Source: Minicystis rosea (GTDB lineage: Bacteria; Myxococcota_A; Polyangia; Polyangiales; Polyangiaceae). From it: 64,000 nt of DNA. The notes below the pieces were generated by a model, which was not told the origin of the DNA, searched no databases, and saw only the letters and a list, made by a program, of their open reading frames with translations. Below are positions 53,792-62,677 of the stretch, in pieces (position 1 is the first letter of the stretch; the number at the start of each line of letters is the position of its first letter). Both the position numbers and the translations under genes were made by a program. The stretch covers positions 6,431,573 to 6,495,572 of the forward strand of contig CP016211.1 of NCBI GenBank assembly GCA_001931535.1, written 5' to 3'.

Positions 53792-56572
53792 TCACACCCC
53801 CGTCATGTTGTTGCTGCTGCGACCCTGCCACCCCCGCAGGGCGAGGATGCAGCGCGCGCAGAACTCACCGTAGCAGCCGTGATAGCTCATGACGCACACG
53901 CAGTCGGTCGCGGCCGGCGTCGTCCATGCATTCACGGTCTGGATCTGGTGCTGCTCCACGTCGCCGTCGCTGGGGAGAGGATACTGATGCTTGAGCGCCA
54001 GCACGTGGCCGAGCTCGTGCGTGGCGTTGGCCGTGGCAGGATAGATGAAGACGTCCGATCGATAGACCGGATCGGGGTACGCGAGGAAGCCTCCGCGGCT
54101 GAACGTGCCGTATCCGCTGGTGATGTTGGGGTAGTGATTGAGCGCGTGCCCGTCCCAGCTCTCCCCGATGGGCACCTGCACGACCGTGAGGCCGGGCAAG
54201 CAGCCCCCGCCGGCGAAGTGCTCCATCATGCCCTCGACGAGGAAATGGCCCGCCATGGTGAAGTTGTTCCCGTCCTGAGCGTCGCTCAGCGGTGGATAGA
54301 GCCCCGGCGCGACGGTGCCGGCCGTGACCCGCCCGGCGATGAGATCGTTGTACTCCACGAAGCTGCGCCAATTGACCATGAACGGCGAGGCCATGTCGTG
54401 GAAGATGAGCGTGCCCCAGTCGATGTTGGTGGTGACGATGCCCGAGGCTCGGATGGCCGCGATCCCCGCGTTCAACGCGTCCTGGAGCACTTGGTTGCTC
54501 ATGGCCTCGATGCCATTGTTGTCGGCGATGAAGTCGCAATAACCCCACTTGAGCTGGGTCTCGAGGCCCGTCGGCGTGATGGGGGTCGGGCGATACCACT
54601 TCTTCTTGTCGCTCGGCAGGTTCCTGCGATCGCTCGGGTTGTACGCCGCCTCCGCGGCCGCGCCCGGATAGATGTCCAGGTTGCTCACGTTGGTGTGCAT
54701 GTGCATCCGGTCGTACTCGGCGTCGCCGGCGCGATAGGTGGGCGACTGCTGTTGCGGGTGCCCATGGGGGTGGTTGAGCATGGCCTGGACCGCCGGGCTG
54801 TAGGGCGGCGCCGGGGGCTGTTTCTGCAGATATCGGCGGAAGCGGATGTTCCTCCACACCACCAGCGTGCCAGTCTCGACCGACGTCGTGAGGGTCGCCG
54901 CGGCGCCCTTCTTCCGGAGCCACTCGGGATCGATGTAGGCGCGGAGCTTGTAGCGATCACCGCCGCAGCGCGAGGGCATGAAGACCACGCCCGCGTTGCC
55001 CTTCTCGTTGGTCTTGCACTGCACCGCATAGGGGTTGTTCCCCGGATCGTCGGGATCCGTGGTCGCCGAGAGCGGGCCATAATCCTTGAGCTGGGTGGGT
55101 CGCTTGGTGTGAAACCCATCGAGCGGAGGCCCCTTGTAGAACAGCTTGTCGAGGGCCGCGTCCGCCTTGCCGCCCCAGCGCTCCGGGCAGTTCTGCCGGA
55201 GCGGGTGTGTCGCCGCCATCCCATCGGCGACGTGCGCATCCACGTTGTCGCGCATGAACCGCGCTTGCCCCGCGTTCGTGATCTCGTAGGGGGGCGCGTG
55301 CTCGAGGATCCATTTGACGACGTGCACCGAAGCCGCCTGCTTGGCCTGGAGCGCGGGAACGGCGGCGATGTCCCGATTGATGTCGGCCTGCTGGACGAGG
55401 GCCGGCGTGAACACGGTCCCCGGCGGGGCCGCCGCGACGGCGGCGCCATGGAGTTGGAGGGCGATCGCATGCGCCTGGGCCCACTCTCCGGCGTTGAGCC
55501 CCTTGTGGACGCTGAATTGGTTCGGCCTGTTGTTGGCCTGGCTCCAGATGGCCCAGTCCTTCCCGTAGTTCATCACCCTGTCGGGCAGCGGCGGGGCACA
55601 GAACGGGGTCACGGTGCCTGGATCGCCGACCGGGTGCTGCGCCGATTTCATCGGGTCCGCCGCGACGAATCCAAAGAGGACCGGCACGTCGGGCACGGGC
55701 GTCAGCTCGCCGTTGGGCCACCGCCTCTTGACGGTGGCGATGAGGGGAATCTTCCCCAGACGATCGTTGTCCGCATAGAAGACGTCCTCGATCCGGAATC
55801 GATCATCGCCGATCAGAAAGTCGTATTTGGCGGCGCCCGGGCCGAGCGTGCTGCCCGAGAACCGATGGTCGCCGAACCGGAGGTGCGTGCCCGACGACTT
55901 CGTGAACGTGAAGCCGCCGGGGATGCGGATCGCGCCGAACGTGCCACGCGGCGGGAGCTTTTGTCGCGAGGGGTTGCAAATGACGCCCTTCGCCGGGAAG
56001 GTGTCGGTGACCACGTTGTTCTGCAGCTCGAGCCGGAGGAGCGTGGCCACCTGCGCGTCGCTCAGCGGACCGCGGGCGGCGTGGACGACGTCGCGATAGT
56101 ACTCCACGCAGAGCTGCGCGTGCTGGTCCACCATGGGGTGCTGGAGCGGGGTGTAGAGGTAGCCGAGCGCCTGGAGGCGTTGCTTGATGCCGGTCTGCGT
56201 GTGCAGCGGAGCGCCGGTATTGACCGGATCCATGAGGCCGTCCGTGTCGCCGATCTCGAACTCGACGACGAACTCGGGCGGGGTCTTCATCAGCACGTTG
56301 CCGAGCTCTCGGCGGATGTTCTTGGCCGTGCTCTTCTTGCGTGTCGCGCCGTTCGGCGCGTACGTGAGCTTGGTGCCGAGGAGGCCCATCAGATAGTCAA
56401 TCGCGTTGGCGCCGATGACGTACTTGGCACCGAGCTTGAGGACGATGACCGCTGAGTCCTTCTTCTTGCCTTCGAGCAGCTTCGGGTGGTTCTTCGCGAC
56501 CCAAGCCCGCGCGGCGTCGCCCTTCAGGGCATTGGTGCCATCCTGAATGGTGATCTCGCTCCAGCACGCCAT
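53792..56572 (-). CDS. Large protein with C-terminal metzincin-like zinc protease site, candidate T6SS effector
   Basis: A 926-residue soluble protein from the ATG at 56572 (GGAGG site 7 nt upstream). The frame continues further upstream only as an antisense shadow. The N-terminal region includes a helical segment with TGIKQRLQALGYLYTPL, resembling a peptidoglycan-binding unit. The middle has no recognised domain. Near the C-terminus TANATHELGHVLALKH contains the zinc-binding HExxHxxxxxH (His852, His856, His862), with Glu853 as base. The Met-turn VMSYHG has Met895, 33 residues after the third His. Ala replaces the usual Gly between the second and third His. Cys residues cluster around the Met-turn. 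It lacks a signal peptide but sits next to two LysM-PGBD genes and a T6SS cluster, so delivery by T6SS is inferred. Confidence 0.7.
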   Translation of the reverse strand: MACWSEITIQDGTNALKGDAARAWVAKNHPKLLEGKKKDSAVIVLKLGAKYVIGANAIDYLMGLLGTKLTYAPNGATRKKSTAKNIRRELGNVLMKTPPEFVVEFEIGDTDGLMDPVNTGAPLHTQTGIKQRLQALGYLYTPLQHPMVDQHAQLCVEYYRDVVHAARGPLSDAQVATLLRLELQNNVVTDTFPAKGVICNPSRQKLPPRGTFGAIRIPGGFTFTKSSGTHLRFGDHRFSGSTLGPGAAKYDFLIGDDRFRIEDVFYADNDRLGKIPLIATVKRRWPNGELTPVPDVPVLFGFVAADPMKSAQHPVGDPGTVTPFCAPPLPDRVMNYGKDWAIWSQANNRPNQFSVHKGLNAGEWAQAHAIALQLHGAAVAAAPPGTVFTPALVQQADINRDIAAVPALQAKQAASVHVVKWILEHAPPYEITNAGQARFMRDNVDAHVADGMAATHPLRQNCPERWGGKADAALDKLFYKGPPLDGFHTKRPTQLKDYGPLSATTDPDDPGNNPYAVQCKTNEKGNAGVVFMPSRCGGDRYKLRAYIDPEWLRKKGAAATLTTSVETGTLVVWRNIRFRRYLQKQPPAPPYSPAVQAMLNHPHGHPQQQSPTYRAGDAEYDRMHMHTNVSNLDIYPGAAAEAAYNPSDRRNLPSDKKKWYRPTPITPTGLETQLKWGYCDFIADNNGIEAMSNQVLQDALNAGIAAIRASGIVTTNIDWGTLIFHDMASPFMVNWRSFVEYNDLIAGRVTAGTVAPGLYPPLSDAQDGNNFTMAGHFLVEGMMEHFAGGGCLPGLTVVQVPIGESWDGHALNHYPNITSGYGTFSRGGFLAYPDPVYRSDVFIYPATANATHELGHVLALKHQYPLPSDGDVEQHQIQTVNAWTTPAATDCVCVMSYHGCYGEFCARCILALRGWQGRSSNNMTGV

Positions 56573-56767
56573 TCGAAGTCCTCCACGCTGGAGCCACGCG
56601 GCCGGCGGCACGGCCGGGCGGCTCACATTCGCGGCCGCGACGCTAGCCGCTCCGCTCGCGTCCTGCAAGACGCAGCCATTGGCACGGTCTCCGTCGTGCG
56701 GGCACCACTGGACGCGGACCGCACCGGCCCATACCATCGGCGCCGTGCCGGAGCGATCCATTCGGTC

Positions 56768-57424
56768 ATGAGAGAGCACACCGTCAAGCAAGGCGAATGC
56801 CTCTACACCATCGCACACGAGCACCGTTACGAGTGGAAGGCCCTTTGGGATCACCCGAAGAACGCCGACCTCAAGGCCCGCCGCGGAGATCCCTTTACCC
56901 TCGCCCCGGGTGACGTCGTCCACATCCCCGACCCCGAGCCGGCGCGGTTCACGCGCGCCACGGGCGCGACGTACCGCTTCCGGGTGAAGCGCGACGCGGC
57001 CAAGCTGTCTCTCCAGCTCCTCGATCACGAGGGCATGCCACGCAAGGACGTCCCCTACGAGATCGAGATCGAGGGCCAGAAGATCCCAGGCGAGCACCGC
57101 ACCAACGGCGAAGGGCGCCTGCAACACGACATCGCGACCACGGCGCGGCGCGGCCGGCTCCGCGTCCTCCCCGCGGGGCGCGCGGCCGAGGAGTACGATC
57201 TCATGGTGGGCGCGCTCGATCCCATCGAGGAGGTCTCCGGCAAGCTCCGGGGCGTCCAAGGCCGGCTCGCGTCGCTCGGCTTTTACGATGGTCCGCTCGA
57301 CGACACGATGAACGACGACACCATCTATGCGCTCCAATCGTTCCAGGCGAGCCGGGGGCTCCTCCCCACCGGGGAGCTCTCCGACGAGACCCGGAATGAG
57401 CTGACGATGGCGCACGGCGCCTGA
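56768..57424 (+). CDS. LysM plus peptidoglycan-binding-like protein, T6SS accessory (paralogue 2)
   Basis: A 218-residue protein. The LysM start REHTVKQGECLYTIAHEHRY is followed by WDHPKNADLKARRGDPFTL and APGDVVHIPDPEPARF. The Ig-like middle LSLQLLDHEGMPRKDVPYEI comes next, and a C-terminal PG_binding_1 unit (VQGRLASLGFYDGPLDDTM, TIYALQSFQASRGLLPTGEL) ends the protein. It is clearly paralogous to the 50237 gene over the whole length. It diverges from the metzincin gene (195-bp gap) and precedes the 1,109-residue gene by 34 bp. It may be an adaptor for whichever effector lies beside it. Confidence 0.72.
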   Translation: MREHTVKQGECLYTIAHEHRYEWKALWDHPKNADLKARRGDPFTLAPGDVVHIPDPEPARFTRATGATYRFRVKRDAAKLSLQLLDHEGMPRKDVPYEIEIEGQKIPGEHRTNGEGRLQHDIATTARRGRLRVLPAGRAAEEYDLMVGALDPIEEVSGKLRGVQGRLASLGFYDGPLDDTMNDDTIYALQSFQASRGLLPTGELSDETRNELTMAHGA

Positions 57425-57458
57425 TTTCGCGCGGCGCCGGAGGCGAGAAAGCTCTGCC

Positions 57459-60400
57459 ATGAAGCTCAAGTGGACGGACATCAAGATCACCGAGATCCAC
57501 GCCAAGGAACGCGAAGAGACGGTGGAGCACAGCGGCCTCGCGGCGCGTGACCTCATCGCCCAGCGAGCCCCGGAGTCGCTCTCGCAGGAGGTCATCCAGA
57601 GACAGGTCAAGCCGTTCGTGTGGGTCAAGCGCGGGAGGGACTGGGTGGGAGGCGCGGACGCGCTCGACGTCATCGAGAACCTGTGCCGGAGCTGGTCCGT
57701 CGACGACACGGTGTTCGCGGTCTCGCTGGTGCCATCGTCCGGAGGGTGGCCGGAAAAGGGCGTGAAGACCATCGGTGTCCGGCGGATCGAGGACAATCAG
57801 CTCCGCGCCCGGCGCGACAAGGCCCAGCGCCTCCGTCTGGGCGCGGAGCACAAGGCCGCCAACGTCGTGGATCTGAGCGCGAACCCCGAGGCGCTCCTCC
57901 GCGTGTGGGTCCCTTCGCGCTTCGCCGGCCACAAATACGTTCGCACCTGGCTCAGCTTCGAGGTGAGCGCGCCGGGCAAGGAAGGCATTCCTCCTGTGGA
58001 GATTGCCTATCTGGGACACGAAGGCAAGGTCGAGCCCAAGAAGGTCATCACCAACGAGAAGGGGAAGATTCGTGTGCTCCTCGACGAGGGAGCGCACGGC
58101 TTTCACGAGATCGAAGCCAAGGGCGAAGGGCTGATCAACGTCTGTGTGATCTTGAAGGAGAAGGGTTTCGCCGGCGATGCCGCGGGGCAGCCGGAGGTGC
58201 CTTGGAACTTCTATTTCTTCTCCTTCTCGTCCTATTCGCACAAGCCCGTGGCGTTCCCGCGGCCCGAGCCGCGCAACAAGCCCGAAACGGACGAGGACTT
58301 CAACCCGTTCAAGAAGCTCGATCGGATCTTCGCGGCCGAGAACCGCGCGCCGAGCGACGAGGGAACGAAGGACGAGGGCCCCGTCGACGAGGCCAAGAAA
58401 TACCCCTCGTTCTCGTGGGAGAAGGATCCGCGCAACAAGCACCATTTCCCGCACGAGCGCCTGGCGTTCGAGTGGCTCAAGGCCACCATGCCGGACGGCG
58501 CGACCTACGAGTTCGAGATCCTCCAAGACGAGTTCGCCCACCAGGCGAGCGGGAGAAAGCACTTCCCCGAGAAGGAGGGGAAAGGCGCCAAGATCACGTT
58601 CGAGTCGGCGAGCCCGGCCTCGAGCCCGTACGACAAGCGCGAATACCTCATCACCCTGGCGATCGGCGCTGAACGGCTCCCTCCTCTAGCGGTGGGCTCG
58701 GTGGTGACGAGCACGCTCTGGCTCGACAAAATGAAGGGCAACCGCGTCGAGTGCGAGATCATCGAGGTGAAGACGGAGAAGGGCGTCGCCCGCTTCGCCG
58801 CGGCGGTGGCCGATCTCGCGCAGCTCGCGCGCGGCAAATCGCTGACCATGCGCACGGAGAAGCACGAGGAGCTGACCGTGAAGGCCGCCGACTACGTGAG
58901 GAGCGAGCCCGCGATCCGCACATCCAAGGTCGCTCAGCCTCGGAAGAAGAGCGACGAGCGCTGGACCATCACCTTCCAGAAGGCCTCCGGCGCGCCCAAG
59001 GTGATCTCGCTGGAGCGGGCCGAGATCAGCACCGTGTTCCACAAGGAGGATGCCAATCGCATCAGCGCGGTCGGCGGTGGCATCTCGGTGCGCTCGGAGA
59101 TCCTCTACAGGGTGGAGGCTCGCAAGCAGGACCGCCCGGCGCAGATCCTGGACCTGACCATGGCGGGGTTCAACGACACCTTCGAGTCGGGCGAGACCGC
59201 GGTGACGCTCAAGCGCGATTTCGACGTCCCGGGAGGCCTGACGAAGGGTACGTCGATGGAGCTGCTCGGCTCCCAGCCCACGGACGAGGAGCTCATCACC
59301 GTCGACGACGGGGGCGAGCGCCACGTGTTTCGCGCCACGGTCGCCGCGCTCCGGAGCGTGAAGAGCGGCGCTCCCTGCTCGCTCTCCCGCCAAGGCGCGA
59401 CGCTGACCGTGGCGGCCAACGAGCACGTCAACGAGCCGGCGGAGATCCGCGGCCAGAAGACGGGAAACGTCTCCGATCGCTGGGTCGTCACGTTCAAGGC
59501 GACGGACGGATCGATCGAGGACATGGCCATCGATCGGCCCGAGATCCAGACGCTGTTCCACGGCAAAACGCGCGCCCCCATCCAGGGAGAGCGCCTCCGG
59601 CTCGAAGCGCATGTCTCCTATACACTGACCTCCGTCCCCACCACGGTGGACCCCGACAAGGACGATGGCAGTCGCTCGTGGGAGGGGCATTGCAACGTCA
59701 TCGCGCCGGCATCGATCCTCTTCCAGGAGCCGGAGCCCTTCCCGCACGCCGACGAAGAAGGCGCGTTCACGCTGCACCGCGACGAGCTCAAGCTCCTCAT
59801 CGGAGAGATGCTGGGCGGCTACGGCGAGAGCGGCAAGGCGAAGTGGAATCTGGGAGACGACATGTCTGGCCGCAAAGACCCCACCCAGATGCTCAAGCCG
59901 AACTTCTTCACCCGTCTACGAGACGTGAAGACGCAGGTGAAGCGCTGGACGGACGATCGCAGGTTGGGACAGAAGCTCGACGAGATTCCCAATTTCGACC
60001 AGACCACGGAGCTGCGGCTCGTCTACGATTTCGCGCAGCGCGGCGCGTCTTTCCTCACGACGCTCCAGGAGTGGATCGGCAAGCAGGGGGAGATGCTGCT
60101 CTCCGATCTGCGATCCATCCACAAGCCCGCCGAGGTCTGGAACCAAGCGGTCTATTTCTACACGGCGACTTATTCGGAGTACGACTTCACGACCTTCAAG
60201 AAGCTCTGGCCCGTGGGGACCACGATCAAGCCCGAGGTCGTGCCCACCAGCAACCCTTCGCGTGACACGACGGATCACCTCCCCGAGGTCGACGAGAAGG
60301 CGCCGAAGCCCACGCCCCTCGAGCGGCTGGCGAGCTATCAAGAGCGCCTAGCGGGCGCTCCAGGCGAGGACGCGGTGCGCGACATCGTCGTTCACCTCCG

Positions 60401-60788
60401 CATCCAGGCCAACGGCGACTTCTATGATCTGGAGCCGCCCGGCATCATGCAGAAGCCATGGAAACGGCTCCCTGCCGAGGTCGGCATCGAGCCCGACACC
60501 GGCGACGTCCGGCTCAAAGATCACGAGTCCGGATGGTGGCGCGAGATGAATTTCCGCTTCCGCTTCGGGACGGATGGTCAGATCGACCTGGATGATCTCG
60601 ACAATCGGTTCTTCGACTGCTCCGGCTTCGACGGCGACGCCGGGCGGCCGGTCAAGATGTTTCCCCCTCGATACCTATCGGTCATCGTCCCGCCCGGCAA
60701 AGAGGCGAAGCGAGGGATCGGGAACCCCTACTGCACCCCTCTCCGCCTGGAGAGGCTCAAGATCAAGCTGCGGAGCCGCTACCGCTGA
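57459..60788 (+). CDS. 1,109-residue protein of unknown family in the T6SS-like module
   Basis: A long soluble protein without a signal peptide or transmembrane segment. About residues 155-235 hold an Ig-like module (VEIAYLGHEGKVEPKKVITN, EKGKIRVLLDEGAHGFHEIE). Around 260-330 is an acidic, charged linker (KPETDEDFNPFKKLD). Two or three similar beta units follow at about 410-740, each having a W(T/V)(I/V)TF(Q/K)-type strand near residues 504 and 675 with VISLERAEISTVFHK and DMAIDRPEIQTLFHG as the best pair. The C-terminal about 350 residues (DELKLLIGEMLGGYGESG onwards) look globular; HLRIQANGDFYDLEPPGIM stands out but matches no motif I know. It follows the LysM-PGBD gene at 34 bp. A T6SS cargo is plausible. 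Confidence 0.62.
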   Translation: MKLKWTDIKITEIHAKEREETVEHSGLAARDLIAQRAPESLSQEVIQRQVKPFVWVKRGRDWVGGADALDVIENLCRSWSVDDTVFAVSLVPSSGGWPEKGVKTIGVRRIEDNQLRARRDKAQRLRLGAEHKAANVVDLSANPEALLRVWVPSRFAGHKYVRTWLSFEVSAPGKEGIPPVEIAYLGHEGKVEPKKVITNEKGKIRVLLDEGAHGFHEIEAKGEGLINVCVILKEKGFAGDAAGQPEVPWNFYFFSFSSYSHKPVAFPRPEPRNKPETDEDFNPFKKLDRIFAAENRAPSDEGTKDEGPVDEAKKYPSFSWEKDPRNKHHFPHERLAFEWLKATMPDGATYEFEILQDEFAHQASGRKHFPEKEGKGAKITFESASPASSPYDKREYLITLAIGAERLPPLAVGSVVTSTLWLDKMKGNRVECEIIEVKTEKGVARFAAAVADLAQLARGKSLTMRTEKHEELTVKAADYVRSEPAIRTSKVAQPRKKSDERWTITFQKASGAPKVISLERAEISTVFHKEDANRISAVGGGISVRSEILYRVEARKQDRPAQILDLTMAGFNDTFESGETAVTLKRDFDVPGGLTKGTSMELLGSQPTDEELITVDDGGERHVFRATVAALRSVKSGAPCSLSRQGATLTVAANEHVNEPAEIRGQKTGNVSDRWVVTFKATDGSIEDMAIDRPEIQTLFHGKTRAPIQGERLRLEAHVSYTLTSVPTTVDPDKDDGSRSWEGHCNVIAPASILFQEPEPFPHADEEGAFTLHRDELKLLIGEMLGGYGESGKAKWNLGDDMSGRKDPTQMLKPNFFTRLRDVKTQVKRWTDDRRLGQKLDEIPNFDQTTELRLVYDFAQRGASFLTTLQEWIGKQGEMLLSDLRSIHKPAEVWNQAVYFYTATYSEYDFTTFKKLWPVGTTIKPEVVPTSNPSRDTTDHLPEVDEKAPKPTPLERLASYQERLAGAPGEDAVRDIVVHLRIQANGDFYDLEPPGIMQKPWKRLPAEVGIEPDTGDVRLKDHESGWWREMNFRFRFGTDGQIDLDDLDNRFFDCSGFDGDAGRPVKMFPPRYLSVIVPPGKEAKRGIGNPYCTPLRLERLKIKLRSRYR

Positions 60789-60936
60789 CGCTCCGTACTG
60801 GATCGTCAACAAGAAGACGCTCCAGAAGTTGCAGTCGCCGCATGCGCGGCTGCACGGCCTGCGAGCCTTCTTCGTGACGGTGCTGCTCGGGGGCAACGTT
60901 CCCGCGCACGTGGTGCGCGAGAGCCCGCCATTCTGA
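60787..60936 (+). pseudogene. Remnant of a tyrosine recombinase (box II region)
   Basis: Directly after the unknown gene the reading TLQKLQSPHARLHGLRAFFV then TVLLGGNVPAHVVRE resembles the catalytic core of phage-type integrases, with HGLR in the place of the box II HxxR. It stops at 60936, before the second His and Tyr, and there is no upstream catalytic Arg. It therefore cannot be an intact gene. The rest of the gap to 61117 holds nothing recognisable. Confidence 0.35.
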
Positions 60937-61117
60937 AAGCCTGTTCATCGCACCTGCTTCCAAGGCGGCGAGGAATTGGGCTCCGGCCCACACCGGCCTT
61001 CGATTGTCACGCTCCTCACCGTGCCTCGTCGAAGCGTTAGCCGATTGTCGATCACCGTGATTTGCCGCGAAAGACAGGGTTTCTTCTACTGGCATATCGC
61101 GTGCGTATCAGGAGGTC

Positions 61118-62563
61118 ATGCACCGACGATCAAGCTTGCTTGTCCAACTCGTTGTTTGCGCCATCACCGCTGCTGGTTGTGGTGAGGGACAGCCCATGGA
61201 GGCCCGAGGCGGCGCCGGCTCCGGCGGCAGCGGCAGTGCGGGCGACAGCGGCGGTGCGGGCGGGAACGAAGTCGCCCCCACGCTGCGGTTCTTCGTCGAC
61301 GAAGCGCCGCAAGACACCGCGGATCAGGAGCACGAGGTCGACGAGGCCAGGTGGGGTGATCCCATCCGTATCGTCGTCGAAGGGCTCGGCGCCGGCAGAC
61401 GGGCGCGTATCGACATCTCGACGGGATCATGGGCGATCGTCGCCGCGGACGCGGGCGGCACCATCGATCTCGCGCGTGATGCCCCGCTCTCGGGCTCGTG
61501 GAGCACCGCCGACGTCGACGGTCCCTTCTGGTCCGCGCCTGCATCGGAGAAGACGATCTTCGATATCGCGGTCACGGTGAGCGATGCCGAGAGCGGCGCC
61601 GTCCTCGTGAGCAAGAGCATGTATCGACGCCCCGTGAACGAGGGTGTCGACTTCATGAAGGTGAACGACGGCACGCGCGTCGGCACCATCGCTCGCCCGC
61701 TGGGCTCCGGGGGAAAGCGGCCGGCGGTCCTCGCATTCGGCGGCTCCGAGGGAGGGACCTCCACCGGCGAGTTCATGGCGTACTACCTGTCTCAGCTCGG
61801 CTACGTCTCCTTCGGAGTCGGCTATTTCGGCGCGCCCGGCCTGCCCACGACCCTGGAGCGCGTGCCGCTCGAGCTCTTGAAAGACGATCTCGATTTCCTC
61901 GCCTCGCAGCCCGACGTCGATCCCGAGCGCATCGCCGTCCTCGGTGCGTCGCGCGGCGGTGAGCTGGCGCTGCTCCTCGGCGCGACGTTCCCCGATCGCG
62001 TGCACGCGGTGGTGGCGCAGGTGCCGAGCGGATACGTGTGGGGCGCGACGTCGGGGAAGGATCTGACCGCATGGACCTTCGAGGGGAAAGACCTTCCCTA
62101 TGTCCCGAGCTCGGGCGCCCTCGCGACGATGGTCAAGAAGAACGGCAAGACCTATTGGGCTTCCAGCGCCGCGTTCCTCGAGGACATCGATGCTGCGTCG
62201 CCCGCCGCGCTGGCCGCGGCGCGCATCCCCGTCGAGAGCACCCAAGGCCCCATCCTCATGGTCGCCGCCGGCGACGATCAACTCTGGCCCTCGTGCGCGC
62301 TCGCGCAGGTGGCTTGGGACGGGCTCGCGTCGAGCATGCACACGAGCGCCTATGCCGACGAGATGCACTGCTATCCGGGCGCCGGGCACTTCATGACGTT
62401 CCCGCCGGGCTCGTCGACGCTCGACAGCGACGGGTATTTCAGCTCGGATTTCAATGCCTGGCTCCTCGTGGGCGGCGACCCCGCGGGCATCGCCCACGCC
62501 CAGCGCCAAGGCAACACCGCCATGCGCGCATTCCTGGAGAAGGCCTTTGGCCCACCGCTGTAG
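61118..62563 (+). CDS. Secreted acyl-CoA thioesterase/BAAT-like alpha/beta-hydrolase lipoprotein
   Basis: A 481-residue lipoprotein (signal LVQLVVCAITAAGC, then a Gly/Ser-rich linker). Residues of about 55-175 fit the N-terminal Ig-like domain of acyl-CoA thioester hydrolase/BAAT enzymes. The C-terminal hydrolase has the nucleophile elbow GASRGG (Ser278; many BAAT proteins have Cys), Asp386 (AAGDDQLWP) and His424 (PGAGHFM). Lipid anchoring on the cell surface is odd for an acyl-CoA enzyme and suggests another ester substrate. An AGGAGGT site lies only about 2 nt before the ATG, closer than normal, so the true start may be a little downstream. Not linked to neighbours. Confidence 0.78.
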   Translation: MHRRSSLLVQLVVCAITAAGCGEGQPMEARGGAGSGGSGSAGDSGGAGGNEVAPTLRFFVDEAPQDTADQEHEVDEARWGDPIRIVVEGLGAGRRARIDISTGSWAIVAADAGGTIDLARDAPLSGSWSTADVDGPFWSAPASEKTIFDIAVTVSDAESGAVLVSKSMYRRPVNEGVDFMKVNDGTRVGTIARPLGSGGKRPAVLAFGGSEGGTSTGEFMAYYLSQLGYVSFGVGYFGAPGLPTTLERVPLELLKDDLDFLASQPDVDPERIAVLGASRGGELALLLGATFPDRVHAVVAQVPSGYVWGATSGKDLTAWTFEGKDLPYVPSSGALATMVKKNGKTYWASSAAFLEDIDAASPAALAAARIPVESTQGPILMVAAGDDQLWPSCALAQVAWDGLASSMHTSAYADEMHCYPGAGHFMTFPPGSSTLDSDGYFSSDFNAWLLVGGDPAGIAHAQRQGNTAMRAFLEKAFGPPL

Positions 62564-62677
62564 CGGCAAGCCAGGCCTGCCCAACACCGCTGCTGCGCCA
62601 CGAGAACCTCATCGAGCAACGCCTGTGATGGCGCTGTCCGACCGGCCCCGACGCTCAGGCCCGCAGCCCGACGCCGT

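Noticed and set aside
53792..57796. A 1,334-codon frame including the metzincin
   Set aside because: The segment upstream of 56572 overlaps the divergent LysM-PGBD gene and has no similarity to the family; a GGAGG site favours 56572.
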